Assembly (NCBI GenBank): GCA_025464815.1
Contig: JAODMW010000059.1
Coordinates: forward strand, 1-41,861
Length of the DNA: 41,861 nucleotides
Direction of reading: 5' to 3'
From: Microbacteriaceae bacterium
GTDB lineage: Bacteria > Actinomycetota > Actinomycetes > Actinomycetales > Microbacteriaceae
Below, one piece after another: positions 19,457 through 29,308 of this stretch; position 1 is the first letter of the stretch; every line of letters begins with the position of its first letter. A program made the translations under genes and the position numbers. The notes beneath the pieces are model-generated. The model searched no databases, was not told the DNA's origin, and saw only the letters and a program-made list of their open reading frames with translations.

Positions 19457-20185
19457 CTACCGGTTGACGACGCGGATGAACTCCGGCGAGCCCCAGATGA
19501 GACGGTGCGAAACGTCGGTGCCCGGCTTCGGTGCATCCACGATGCCGCCCTTGCCGTCATAGATGCCGATGTGCTGGCCGGGGTAGTAGACGAGGTCGCC
19601 GGCGACGGCGTCGGCCTCGCTGATCTGGGTTCCCTGCCGCGCTTCGGCGACCGCGTTGCCGGTGAGGTGAACACCGAAGGCGTTGTAGACGTAGCGCACG
19701 AACGTGTCGCAGGTGAACCCGGTACTGGGGGAGTTGCCACCCATGATGTACGGGACCATGCCGACGAACTGAAGCGCGTACTGCACGACGGCGTCGCCCC
19801 CGCCGGCGAGATTGGGCGGGCTGATCACCATGTTGGCGCCGATGGAGAGCGGCGTTGCCGGGAGGGCCGAGCCGCCATAGACGCTCGCGCCATCGACGGC
19901 GGCCGCGTACATCACGCTGGACCCGTCACGGATGACCGAGGTCGTCGTGACTGCGCTGCTCACGGTCAATCGCTGGCTGTGCTTGAGCGCCGCGTAGTTC
20001 GCCTGCTGCACAGCGGAGGAGACATCACCCGCGGACGCGGAAGCCGAAACGGCCGGGATCGCCATCGTCGCAGCGAGTCCGAGGGCGACGATCATCGCCC
20101 CACCCGACGCAACCAGCTGCCGCATACCCGCTGACCGCTTCCTCCGTCGAGACTGGACGGTGTGCGTGCCGAGGTGTGAAGCCAT
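19457..20185 (-). CDS. C40 family (NlpC/P60) peptidase, secreted
   Basis: signal-peptide-like N-terminus from ATG 20185 (MASHLGTHTVQSRRRKRS...); TGFTCDTFVRYVYNAFGVHLTGNAVAEARQG, GDLVYYPGQHIGIYDGKGGIVDAPKPG; N-terminal extension of the ORF track overlaps IMPase and is rejected. Confidence 0.85.
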   Translation of the reverse strand: MASHLGTHTVQSRRRKRSAGMRQLVASGGAMIVALGLAATMAIPAVSASASAGDVSSAVQQANYAALKHSQRLTVSSAVTTTSVIRDGSSVMYAAAVDGASVYGGSALPATPLSIGANMVISPPNLAGGGDAVVQYALQFVGMVPYIMGGNSPSTGFTCDTFVRYVYNAFGVHLTGNAVAEARQGTQISEADAVAGDLVYYPGQHIGIYDGKGGIVDAPKPGTDVSHRLIWGSPEFIRVVNR

Positions 20186-20290
20186 AAAGTGTGAAATCCA
20201 AATCAGGGGTGCGTTATGAAAACGTAACCTGACCACCCTAAGGCATAGTCGCGGGATGGTGAACTTCGCGACACGGCGTAGGGTCGCATC

Positions 20291-21106
20291 GTGCCTGCCG
20301 AATCCGCATCCAATACCGCCTTGCTCGCTGTCGCACGCGAGATCGCGCTCGCCGCCGGTGCGCTCGCGAAGGAGCGCCGAGAGGAGGGGGTCGAGGTCGC
20401 CGCGAGCAAGTCGTCCGCGGAGGATGTCGTGACCTTTGCCGATCGGGAGACCGAGGCCCTCATCCGGTCTCTCATCGCGGAGGCGCGCCCGAATGACGGC
20501 TTCTTCGGTGAAGAGAGTGGCGCGGAAGCCGGCAGCAGTGGTCTCACCTGGGTCGTCGACCCGATCGACGGCACGGTCAACTTTCTCTATGGGATCCCGC
20601 ACTACGCGGTGAGCATCGCTGTGGTGGAGGGGGAGCCGGATCCGGGGACCTGGCGCGCGCTCGCCGGTGTCGTCGTCAATCCCGCTTCTGGCGAGCTGTT
20701 CACCGCCGCCGCGGGCACAGGCGCCTTCCTCGGTGAGAGGGCGATCCGGGTCGCACCGGCGGTCGACCTGTCCCAGGGACTCGTCGGCACCGGCTTCGCC
20801 TATCTCGCCGGCATCCGTACCGAACAGGCCGCGATCGTCGGCGGTCTCATTCATCAGGTGCGCGACATCCGGCGGATGGGTGCAGCGTCGCTCGACTTGT
20901 GCGCGGTGGCCTGCGGCCGGTTGAACGCGTACTACGAGCGCGGACTCAACCCATGGGATCACGCGGCAGGGGCACTCATCGCGACAGAAGCGGGTGCGCG
21001 TGTGAGTGGTCTGCGCGGCGCCGCGGTCTCGCGGGAGTTCATTCTGGCCGCCGAGCCGGCGATGGCTGCCCGGCTGGAGCACGTACTTCTGGGGCTCGGC
21101 GCCTAG
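20291..21106 (+). CDS. inositol monophosphatase family protein
   Basis: FFGEESG, VDPIDGTVNFLYGIPHYAVSIA, NPWDHAAGALIATEAGARVSG. Confidence 0.92.
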   Translation: MPAESASNTALLAVAREIALAAGALAKERREEGVEVAASKSSAEDVVTFADRETEALIRSLIAEARPNDGFFGEESGAEAGSSGLTWVVDPIDGTVNFLYGIPHYAVSIAVVEGEPDPGTWRALAGVVVNPASGELFTAAAGTGAFLGERAIRVAPAVDLSQGLVGTGFAYLAGIRTEQAAIVGGLIHQVRDIRRMGAASLDLCAVACGRLNAYYERGLNPWDHAAGALIATEAGARVSGLRGAAVSREFILAAEPAMAARLEHVLLGLGA

Positions 21107-21313
21107 ATCGATAGTGAGTTTGCATCGTTTGGCCCTCCGCGGCCAGTGCCCTATCCTTTATTGATTCGTTACATTTGTGGCCCGATGGTCACACGTCAAT
21201 CGCCAACCAAACGAAACGCTCCTATTCGCGTTCGTTACTGGAGGACCACAGCAGTGATTTCCGTTCCCACACGCACGCTCTCTCGCGCCGCAGCGCCAGG
21301 AGCCCGATAGCCG

Positions 21314-22213
21314 GTGGGAAATTTCAGCTGGAATCTGGAGCCGAACGATGCCGACGAGGCCGCTGAAATCACGGCGACGGATGCCGTGCCGACGCAGTCT
21401 TTCCCCTCACGTCGCGACCTGCGTCAGCGCAGCGTCGCCCCGGTGAGAAAGCCGGCCAGAAAGCCTGCGACAAAGCCGGCCCGCATGCGTGCCACCGGCC
21501 CTCGGCCCCGCAAACACAAGGCACGTCTTCTGCCCAAGCTCGCCAGCATCGGGGCGATGCTCGGAGTGGGCGCGCTTCTCGTTGCGACCTCCCTGCCGGC
21601 GAATGCCCTGCACGGCAGCGCCGCCCAGGCCTTCGAGGTCGCTACACCCGCGCAGGCGAAGACGCAGTCTCTCGCCGTAGACAGGACGGCGGCTCAAGCT
21701 GCACCGGCGCGTGACGCGTACACGGTCGTCTCGCTCGCGCAGCAGATCCGCCTCAAGTACGGAAATCAGAACTTCGCCTATACCAATGACACGCTGGGTA
21801 CCATTCAATGGCCGTTCCCGATCCCGGTGCCGATCAGCAGCGGGTTCGGTCCGCGCGTCTCGCCCTGTTCCGGCTGCTCCTCCTATCACCTGGGAATCGA
21901 CTTCACCCCGGGTGCCGGCACCCCGATCGGTTCGATCGCGGATGGTGTCGTCAGCCAGGTAGCGACCACCGGAGCGTTCGGCAATCACGTGATCGTCGAC
22001 CACGTGATCAACGGCCAGAAGGTGCAGAGCCTCTACGCACACATGCTGGCCGGGTCGATCAAGGTCGTCGTCGGGCAGCAGGTCAAGGTCACCGAGGAAC
22101 TGGGGCAGGTCGGAAGCACAGGCGAATCCACCGGTGCCCACCTCCACCTCGAGATCCATGTCGACGGCGTTCCGATCGACCCCTTCGCCTGGCTCAAGGC
22201 CAACGCCAACTAG
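21314..22213 (+). CDS. M23 family metallopeptidase
   Basis: SGFGPR...YHLGIDFTPGAGTPI...SLYAHML...GSTGESTGAHLHLEIHVDG. Confidence 0.92.
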   Translation: MGNFSWNLEPNDADEAAEITATDAVPTQSFPSRRDLRQRSVAPVRKPARKPATKPARMRATGPRPRKHKARLLPKLASIGAMLGVGALLVATSLPANALHGSAAQAFEVATPAQAKTQSLAVDRTAAQAAPARDAYTVVSLAQQIRLKYGNQNFAYTNDTLGTIQWPFPIPVPISSGFGPRVSPCSGCSSYHLGIDFTPGAGTPIGSIADGVVSQVATTGAFGNHVIVDHVINGQKVQSLYAHMLAGSIKVVVGQQVKVTEELGQVGSTGESTGAHLHLEIHVDGVPIDPFAWLKANAN

Positions 22214-22481
22214 TCCTTATCGGGCATTTTCTCGGATCCGATGCAACCGCATGGACCTGTACCCATGATGAGGGCTGTTCATTAGCTCGCAGGTTGGCTA
22301 TTCTTTACGAATCTGTTACCTGCGCGCCGCGCATGTAGCCGCGCAGATCGTCGAAGAATCAGGCCAGTGCATCCCGCGGGACCGGCCAATCTCCTGAGGA
22401 GCACCCGACATGTCAGAAGCAGGCCGCGACATGTCGTGCACCCACGATCGGGCGTCGAGCGACGTCGTGGCCGGATAAGCC

Positions 22482-23252
22482 GTGGCGGGGCGTCGTCATC
22501 GTTCCCGGTCGCCACGGCGGTCGAACTACAGCGCACCCACGCGGGGCAGAGCCCGCCGGGTGCTCGCCAAGCTCATGACGCTGGGCGCCATGACCGGCGC
22601 CGCAGCACTGTTGGTCTCCACCTCGCTCCCGGCTAACGCTTTCTTCAGCGCCGCAGCAGTCGAACCGGCCGCCGTCACCACCCGGAGCGTGGAGGTGCAG
22701 AGCCTCAAGGTCGAGACGGGAGCCGTTGTCTCGGTTCCCGTGCGTGATGCCTACACTGTGGTGTCTCTCGTGCAGCAGATCAAGATCAAGTACGGCACCC
22801 GCTCCTTCTCCTATACGAATGATCCCCTCGGCACGATCCAGTGGCCCTTCCCGGTCGCGGTCCCCATCGCAAGCGGCTTCGGCGACCGACAGGTGGCCAA
22901 CTGCGGATATTGCTCCACCTTCCATGAGGGACTCGACTTCACGCCGGGCGCTGGCGTCGCCATCCAGGCGATCGCGGATGGCGTGGTCAGCCTGGTGAAG
23001 GAGGACACCGGCGGCCTCGGCATCCATGTCGCCATCGACCACATCATCAACGGTCAGAAGGTGCAGAGCGTCTACGCCCACATGCTGGCCGGATCGGTGC
23101 GTGTCGCCGTGGGACAGCAGGTCAAGGTCACGGATGAGGTGGGGCAGGTCGGCAGCACCGGTGCTTCGACCGGTGCCCATCTCCACCTCGAGATCCATGT
23201 CGACGGCGTTCCGATCGACCCTTTCATCTGGCTCAAGGCCAACGCCAACTAG
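22482..23252 (+). CDS. M23 family metallopeptidase (tandem paralogue)
   Basis: near-identical C-terminal domain to 21314..22213 (GQVGSTGASTGAHLHLEIHVDGVPIDPFIWLKANAN). Confidence 0.9.
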   Translation: MAGRRHRSRSPRRSNYSAPTRGRARRVLAKLMTLGAMTGAAALLVSTSLPANAFFSAAAVEPAAVTTRSVEVQSLKVETGAVVSVPVRDAYTVVSLVQQIKIKYGTRSFSYTNDPLGTIQWPFPVAVPIASGFGDRQVANCGYCSTFHEGLDFTPGAGVAIQAIADGVVSLVKEDTGGLGIHVAIDHIINGQKVQSVYAHMLAGSVRVAVGQQVKVTDEVGQVGSTGASTGAHLHLEIHVDGVPIDPFIWLKANAN

Positions 23253-23292
23253 CGACACCGTCTTTTCTGCCCGGAGGCGCGGCCCGTGTTCG

Positions 23293-24978
23293 TCAGGCGC
23301 GCAACCACACCGTCGTGTCGCCCGGCAGGATGCCGTCGCCGAGCCGTTCGGATGACAGGAGAATCTCGCCTGCGGGAAGCTCGACGGCCGCCTCGCCCGT
23401 GTTCGCGATGACGATCACGCCGCCGTTGCGGAACGCGACGATATCGTCCCCGTGGCCGGGCAGCCACTCCACGCCACCCATCCCGAGATCCTGCTCCGCG
23501 CGGAGGGCGAGGGCCAGTCGGTACAGCTCGAGCGTCGACCCCGCGACACCCCGCTGGGCGTCGCGGGCGTATGGCGCCCAGTCCGCCGGCTGGGGGAGCC
23601 AGCTCCTGCCGGTCGGCCCGAAGCCGTAGGACGGCTTGTCGGCCTCCCAGGGGATCGGCACGCGGCATCCGTCTCGTCCGTAGCGCTCGCCGTGGGTGCG
23701 GAACCAGGTCGGGTCCTGTCGCGCTTCGTCGGGCAGGTCGATGACCTCGGGCAGACCGAGTTCCTCGCCCTGGTAGAGGTAGGCGCTGCCGGGCAGCGCG
23801 AGCATGAGCGCCGTGGCGGCCCGCGCGCGTCGAAGCCCGAGCTCGCGTACCGGCTTGCCTGGCGACTTCGGGCCGATACCGTGGCCCTGCGGATTTTCGG
23901 CGGTCAGTGCGAGACGTGAGGCATGGCGAACGACGTCATGGTTCGACAGCACCCAGGTGCTCGGCGCCCCGACGCTAGTGAAGGCCTCGAGCGAAACGTC
24001 GATGACTTTGCGGATGGCCGGCCCTTCCCACGGAGTCTCGAGATAGGAGAAGTTGAAGGCCTGCTGCATCTCGTCGGGACGCACCCAGAGTGCGAGTTTC
24101 GAGAGGGGCTCGACCCAGGCTTCCGCACAGAGCACGCGTTCCCCGTCGTACTCTTCGAGCACGTTGTGCCAGTCGCGGTAGATCTCGTGCACGCGTTCCT
24201 GCGCCCAGTACGGAGGCGTGGCCGGGTCGTCGGCGGCATGCGCCTCGATCTCAGGTTCGAGTCCGACCGTTCCGCCGCCCATGCTGCCGCCTGAGGCCGG
24301 GGGCGTGTAATCGGGGAGGCCGTCCGCCTTGACCAGGCCGTGGGCGACATCCACCCGGAAGCCGTCGACGCCGCGGTCGAGCCAGAAGCGCAGGATGTCG
24401 CGGAACTGCTCGCGCACCCAGGGGCTGTCCCAGTCGAGGTCGGGCTGCGAGGTGTCGAAGAGATGCAGGTACCACTGGCCGGGCGTGCCGTCAGGGCGCG
24501 TGACACGCGTCCACGCCGGACCGCCGAAGACCGAGTCCCAATTGTTCGGCGGCAGTTCGCCGTCCTTGCCTTTGCCATCGCGGAAGATGTAGCGCCCGCG
24601 CTCCGGACTGCCCTCGTCGGCGGCCATGGCCTCCACGAACCAGCGGTGCTGGTCAGAGGTGTGGTTGGGCACGAGGTCGACGATGAGTTTGAGGCCGAGT
24701 TCATGCGCCCGCTTCTCGAGCGTCACGAAATCGGCGAGAGTGCCGAAGACGGGATCGACGTCGCAGTAGTCGGCGACGTCGTAGCCGGCATCCTTCTGCG
24801 GTGACGTATAGAAAGGAGAGAGCCAGATCGCGTCTACGCCGAGTTCGACAAGGGCTGGCAGCCTCTCGGTGATACCGACGAGGTCGCCGAGACCGTCATC
24901 GCCTATCCCATCGGAGAACGAACGCGGATAGATCTGGTAAATGACAGCAGAACGCCACCACTCGTTTCCGTTTGTCAT
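23293..24978 (-). CDS. GH13 alpha-glucosidase/oligo-1,6-glucosidase-like
   Basis: EWWRSAVIYQIYPRSFSD, DAIWLSPFYTSPQKDAGYDVADY, DLVPNHTSDQHRWF, GFRVDVAHGL, LSNHDVVRHASR. Confidence 0.94.
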   Translation of the reverse strand: MTNGNEWWRSAVIYQIYPRSFSDGIGDDGLGDLVGITERLPALVELGVDAIWLSPFYTSPQKDAGYDVADYCDVDPVFGTLADFVTLEKRAHELGLKLIVDLVPNHTSDQHRWFVEAMAADEGSPERGRYIFRDGKGKDGELPPNNWDSVFGGPAWTRVTRPDGTPGQWYLHLFDTSQPDLDWDSPWVREQFRDILRFWLDRGVDGFRVDVAHGLVKADGLPDYTPPASGGSMGGGTVGLEPEIEAHAADDPATPPYWAQERVHEIYRDWHNVLEEYDGERVLCAEAWVEPLSKLALWVRPDEMQQAFNFSYLETPWEGPAIRKVIDVSLEAFTSVGAPSTWVLSNHDVVRHASRLALTAENPQGHGIGPKSPGKPVRELGLRRARAATALMLALPGSAYLYQGEELGLPEVIDLPDEARQDPTWFRTHGERYGRDGCRVPIPWEADKPSYGFGPTGRSWLPQPADWAPYARDAQRGVAGSTLELYRLALALRAEQDLGMGGVEWLPGHGDDIVAFRNGGVIVIANTGEAAVELPAGEILLSSERLGDGILPGDTTVWLRA

Positions 24979-25010
24979 GCAAAAACCCTAGGGCCTGCTA
25001 GCTGTGAGGA

Positions 25011-25024
25011 TGAAAGCGCTTGCC
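25011..25024 (+). promoter_or_regulatory. LacI/CcpA-like operator half-palindrome between divergent GH13 genes
   Basis: tgaaagcgcttgcc, resembling the TGnAAnCGnTTnCA class of LacI-family operators, in the divergent intergenic region. Confidence 0.5.
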
Positions 25025-25114
25025 CTCGCGGGCGGCGCTACGCTCGTTGCAGGCGCGATGGGTGCGCCATGGACAGGGCCGTCCCGCAGATACTCGACCG
25101 AAGGAGAACCGCGG

Positions 25115-26995
25115 ATGTCGTCCCACCCTTCGCAGATCCCGCACCACGACGGGTCCCCGCTCTACGTCTCCGAGGCCGCACCGGCCCTCGGCGACCGGGT
25201 TCGGGTGCGAGTCCGCGTGCCGGACTCATTCGGCCCGGTGCTCGCCGTTCACACCCGATCGAACCCCGACCACGAACCGCGTTTCGCGGTGGCCTCGCCT
25301 GTCGCCGATGTGGACGGCTGGGAGTGGTGGGAAGCCGAGATCGAGATCGAGAACCCGGTGCACGGTTACCGGTTCCTGTTCAACCTCGCCGACGGCAGCA
25401 ATGTCTGGCTCAACGCGACCGGCCTCCATCGCATCGAGACCCTCGACTCGGAGGACTTCCGACTCGTGACCTATCCGGCCGCTCCCGACTGGTCGGCGAG
25501 CACTGTCATGTACCAGATCTTCCCCGATCGCTTCGCGCGATCGGCTGAAGCGGACACCCGCGAGCTGCCCGAGTGGGCGGAGCCGGCCGCGTGGTCCGAC
25601 GAGGTCATCTACGTCGGCCCAGACACCCCGCGCCAGTTCTATGGCGGGGACCTCGCCGGCATCGTCGAGCACCTGGATCACCTCGTGCGCCTCGGCGTGA
25701 ATCTCATCTATCTGACACCGGTGTTCCCCGCTCAGTCCAACCATCGCTACGACGCGCTCTCCTTCGCCGAGGTCGATCCGCTGCTCGGCGGCGACGAGGC
25801 GCTCGTCGCACTCGTCGAGGCTGCCCACGCGCGCGGTCTGCGTGTGATCGGGGACCTCACCTCGAATCACAGCGGCGACGCTCATGAGTGGTTCAGGGCA
25901 TCCCATCTCACGCCGGGAGCACCGGAGAGCGAGTTCTACTACTGGCTCGATGACAACCAGGAGCATTACGCGTCGTGGCTCGGAGTGCCGAGCCTGCCCA
26001 AATTCAACTGGAACTCGCTCGAACTGCGCCGGCGGTTCATCGAGGGCCCCGACTCCGTCGTGGCGAAGTGGCTCTCGGCTCCGTACAACCTCGATGGGTG
26101 GCGCATCGACGTCTCGAACATGACGGGGCGCTACCTAGACCAGGACCTCAACGAGGATGTTCGCCGCATCATCCGAGGGACGATGGTCGAGACCAATCCC
26201 GATACCGTGCTCCTCGGCGAATCCACGAATGACGCTGCAAGCGACTTTCCCGGGGATGCCTGGCATGGCGCCATGACCTACGCCAACTTCACCCGGCCGG
26301 TGTGGGGTTGGCTTTCCGAGCCCGGACGCCCCGCGCCCGGCGGGATCGGGATGGCCCTCGGCACCATTCCCTCCTATTCCGGCGAGGAGGTCTTCGCTGC
26401 GCATGTGCGATTCACTGCGGCCTTCCCGTGGCGCGTGCGACTGCGCAACATGAACGCGCTCGACACGCACGACACGCCGCGCTTCCTCACTCACGCGAAA
26501 CCCGGCACGGTGCCAGTGGCATTCGGTCTCGCGGTGACGCTGCCGGGCATCCCGGTCGTCTTCGCCGGCGACGAATTCGGCCTTGTGGGCTCCGATGGCG
26601 AGCACTCGCGCACGCCCATGCCGTGGGATGCCGTGGCCGAGTCAGAGCAGAGCATCGCGCTGTATTCGGAGCTCATCCACCTGCGTACCGGGCATACAGC
26701 GCTGAACGGTGGCGGCATTCGCTGGCTGCACGCGGGAGCGGATGTGCTCGTGTTCGTGCGCGAATCGGCGGAGGAGTCTGTGCTCGTGGTTGCGGCTCGG
26801 GCGGACTTCGAGGTGACGCTGCCTCGATTCGCGGTGGCGGGCCATCCGGTCACCCTGTATGGAGAGGTCGGCGCGATCACGTCGCCCGAGGGGCTCACCC
26901 TCAGCGGTTCCGGGCCGGCGTTCGGCGCTTTCGCCCTGCCGGGCATCCATCTGCCGGACTTCTCCGATCCCGGCGCGATCCTGGCGCTCGAGTGA
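25115..26995 (+). CDS. GH13 alpha-amylase family (neopullulanase/maltogenic amylase-like)
   Basis: VMYQIFPDRFARS, YLTPVFPAQSNHRYDALSFAEVDPLLGG, DLTSNHSGDAHEWF, GWRIDVSNMTGR, LLGEST, MNALDTHDTPRFL; ATG 25115 preferred, with aggagaa SD-like sequence upstream. Confidence 0.9.
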   Translation: MSSHPSQIPHHDGSPLYVSEAAPALGDRVRVRVRVPDSFGPVLAVHTRSNPDHEPRFAVASPVADVDGWEWWEAEIEIENPVHGYRFLFNLADGSNVWLNATGLHRIETLDSEDFRLVTYPAAPDWSASTVMYQIFPDRFARSAEADTRELPEWAEPAAWSDEVIYVGPDTPRQFYGGDLAGIVEHLDHLVRLGVNLIYLTPVFPAQSNHRYDALSFAEVDPLLGGDEALVALVEAAHARGLRVIGDLTSNHSGDAHEWFRASHLTPGAPESEFYYWLDDNQEHYASWLGVPSLPKFNWNSLELRRRFIEGPDSVVAKWLSAPYNLDGWRIDVSNMTGRYLDQDLNEDVRRIIRGTMVETNPDTVLLGESTNDAASDFPGDAWHGAMTYANFTRPVWGWLSEPGRPAPGGIGMALGTIPSYSGEEVFAAHVRFTAAFPWRVRLRNMNALDTHDTPRFLTHAKPGTVPVAFGLAVTLPGIPVVFAGDEFGLVGSDGEHSRTPMPWDAVAESEQSIALYSELIHLRTGHTALNGGGIRWLHAGADVLVFVRESAEESVLVVAARADFEVTLPRFAVAGHPVTLYGEVGAITSPEGLTLSGSGPAFGAFALPGIHLPDFSDPGAILALE

Positions 26996-27092
26996 TCGCG
27001 CGGGCAGACTAAGCTCGCACGGGCGGTGCTCGCGCGGATGCTATTCTCTAACGGTGCCAAAGCGGCTTCGGGGTGACCCGCGTGCCGCTTTC

Positions 27093-27164
<72 letters not shown>

Positions 27165-27191
27165 CTCGCCTCCCTTCACGGGTGGCGTCCC

Positions 27192-27265
27192 GGCGGGGTA
27201 GCTCAGGTGGTTAGAGCACACGGCTCATAATCGTGGTGTCGCGGGTTCGAGTCCCGCCCTCGCTA
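27192..27265 (+). tRNA. tRNA-Met (CAT)
   Basis: ggcggggtagctcaggtggttagagcacacggctcataatcgtggtgtcgcgggttcgagtcccgccctcgcta. Confidence 0.95.
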
Positions 27266-27520
27266 CATCGAAAAGTGCTGGTCAGAGGCAATATTTTTTA
27301 ACGCATAATTCACTGCGACGAAGTCCGTGACCACAATTTGACCACATTTGGCTCGATTGAACGTCCGGCTCACAATAGGCGAGTGATGCGCGTGACATTG
27401 CGGATGTGTTTTGCTGGCATGCCGGCCCTCGTTCCGTCAAGGTTGCCCTCATATCTACTCAGACCGGGGGTCGTGCATTTCGCACATATCTGCCCTAATA
27501 TCCCGAGCTCTTCGTCTCAT

Positions 27521-29308
27521 CTAGACGTCGTAGTCGAAGGCCAGATCGCGTAGCGGGAGTGTCGTGTCGTAGTCGGGATGAAATCTTTGGGTACGACCGC
27601 GCTCGGCAATCAGGTGGAGATTTTTGCGAGCACGGGACGCGATTACGTACAGAAGCCGTTTCGCTCCGTCTAACTGGTCAGGATCGTTAAAGTGGGGGAC
27701 CATACCGTTCATGAGTGCGAACGCGATCACAGTATCGTATTCAGCACCTTTGACACCGTGAATGGTCGAAATGGTGATTCCTGTCCTGGGACGGAACACT
27801 CGCTTGATCAGCTCGGTGTCGGTTACGAATGGCGCGCCGTCGCGTACCAACCGATCTATTCGAACTTTAGATTCGCTGAAGAACGCCTCGCGCTGACCGA
27901 CGAGGGTCGGAATGATTCCGGGGTCGACATGGAGACGCTCAAAAATCTCGTCGAAATACAGAGCGAGGTACTCGAGTCCATCCGTGGCGCTGAGATGTAT
28001 GCCGTTTGACAGTCGCAACAGAGATCGCGGGCTTACGTGGCCAACAGTCACGGACGCAGCCTCCAAATCGTGAAGGATTTCGCGCGCCCAGCGGAGCCTG
28101 GACACGAACAGGCGAGGCGATGCTTCCGTGAGCCCAATGCGCGCCAGCTTGTACCAAAAATTGTCGATGTCACGTGAGAACGGTACGAGACCAGGCCCAT
28201 CAAACTCGTACTCGGGGAGCGCAGCAACGAGGTGACGGGTCAACGAGCCAAGATGCGCCCACCACGGAGCGACGACACAAATCTCATTGGGTGAAATACC
28301 TAGGTCGTTCACATTGTGCTTTATTAAGCGCACGATCTCGGCTTCGAGGTCGGCTCGATCGACTGTGTTATTGAACGTGATCTCGCTGGCATACGTGCGG
28401 TTCTCGGCAGCGGGTTCGATGGGGCTGCCCACTACCTTGTAGTTTGCAAAATAATCGATAATGCGGGTCGACGAGCGATAGTTCTTTGACAGCTCCATCG
28501 CCTTAAGTGCAAGGCCCGTCTGCTTGGAGTAGTCTGCGGCGTCTACGGCGTATCCCCCGAGCGATGTGAAGATAGCCTGATTTGGGTCGCCAACAATTAG
28601 CGCGCGAACGTCACCATTGCCCGTTCGAAGGATCGAGGCAATGATTTCGTACTGGATCTCGCGCGTGTCCTGATACTCGTCCACCGCAATGAACGTGAAG
28701 ATCATCGAGAGCAACTTGCTGATTTCCGGCCGCGATCTGGTGAGCTCCAACGCGTAAAGCAGGATGTGTTCAAAATCCAGCTTCCGATCCCGTTTCAATT
28801 CGGCGAAGTAGAGGTCCAACACGGAGTTCACTGCCGAATGTTTCACAACGCTAGGGCATTGCAACGATCGACCTGACGTCGTGAAGTGATAGCCACAGTC
28901 GTAATACGTCACCTTAGGGTTCGAGCCGGCACAGAGCCTTGCAATCATCTGTTCCGACTCGTGGGAGTTGATCACTTGAAATCCGTTTTTGAGTTCCGGA
29001 TGGTAGATCCCATAGGGACGAATGATCCACTCAAGGCAGAACGCATGAATAGTTCCAATCCATAGCTGCTCGGTGTCTATTCCGAGGTCCCCGATCCGTT
29101 CCTCGATCTCTTCCGCCGCTCGATGTGTGTAGGTAATCGCACACACGAACTGGCGCTGCGACGTCAGCTTCTGTAGTTCGCTTGCGACCTTGTAGGTCAG
29201 CGTCCGCGTCTTGCCGCTGCCGGGACAGGCGACCAAAACAATGCTTCCTGGTTCATCAAGGGCACCCTGCTGCTCCGGGTTCAGGGCATCCGCATCCCAA
29301 ACTTTCAC
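27521..29308 (-). CDS. gajB: UvrD/PcrA-like helicase, candidate Gabija GajB
   Basis: VACPGSGKTRTLTYKVASEL (Walker A), TYTHRAAEEIEERI, VDEYQDTREIQYEII, KNYRSSTRIIDYF, ISTIHGVKGAEYDTVIAFALMNG; GTGA overlap with upstream OLD-family gene. Confidence 0.88.
   Translation of the reverse strand: MKVWDADALNPEQQGALDEPGSIVLVACPGSGKTRTLTYKVASELQKLTSQRQFVCAITYTHRAAEEIEERIGDLGIDTEQLWIGTIHAFCLEWIIRPYGIYHPELKNGFQVINSHESEQMIARLCAGSNPKVTYYDCGYHFTTSGRSLQCPSVVKHSAVNSVLDLYFAELKRDRKLDFEHILLYALELTRSRPEISKLLSMIFTFIAVDEYQDTREIQYEIIASILRTGNGDVRALIVGDPNQAIFTSLGGYAVDAADYSKQTGLALKAMELSKNYRSSTRIIDYFANYKVVGSPIEPAAENRTYASEITFNNTVDRADLEAEIVRLIKHNVNDLGISPNEICVVAPWWAHLGSLTRHLVAALPEYEFDGPGLVPFSRDIDNFWYKLARIGLTEASPRLFVSRLRWAREILHDLEAASVTVGHVSPRSLLRLSNGIHLSATDGLEYLALYFDEIFERLHVDPGIIPTLVGQREAFFSESKVRIDRLVRDGAPFVTDTELIKRVFRPRTGITISTIHGVKGAEYDTVIAFALMNGMVPHFNDPDQLDGAKRLLYVIASRARKNLHLIAERGRTQRFHPDYDTTLPLRDLAFDYDV

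Noticed and set aside
20186-21082. N-terminal extension of the C40 peptidase ORF
   Set aside because: Antisense to the IMPase gene; a signal-peptide-like start exists at 20185.
21107-21313. c-di-AMP (ydaO) riboswitch upstream of the M23 peptidase
   Set aside because: Considered because such riboswitches often precede cell-wall hydrolase genes in actinobacteria, but I could not identify the conserved core by eye; needs an Infernal search.
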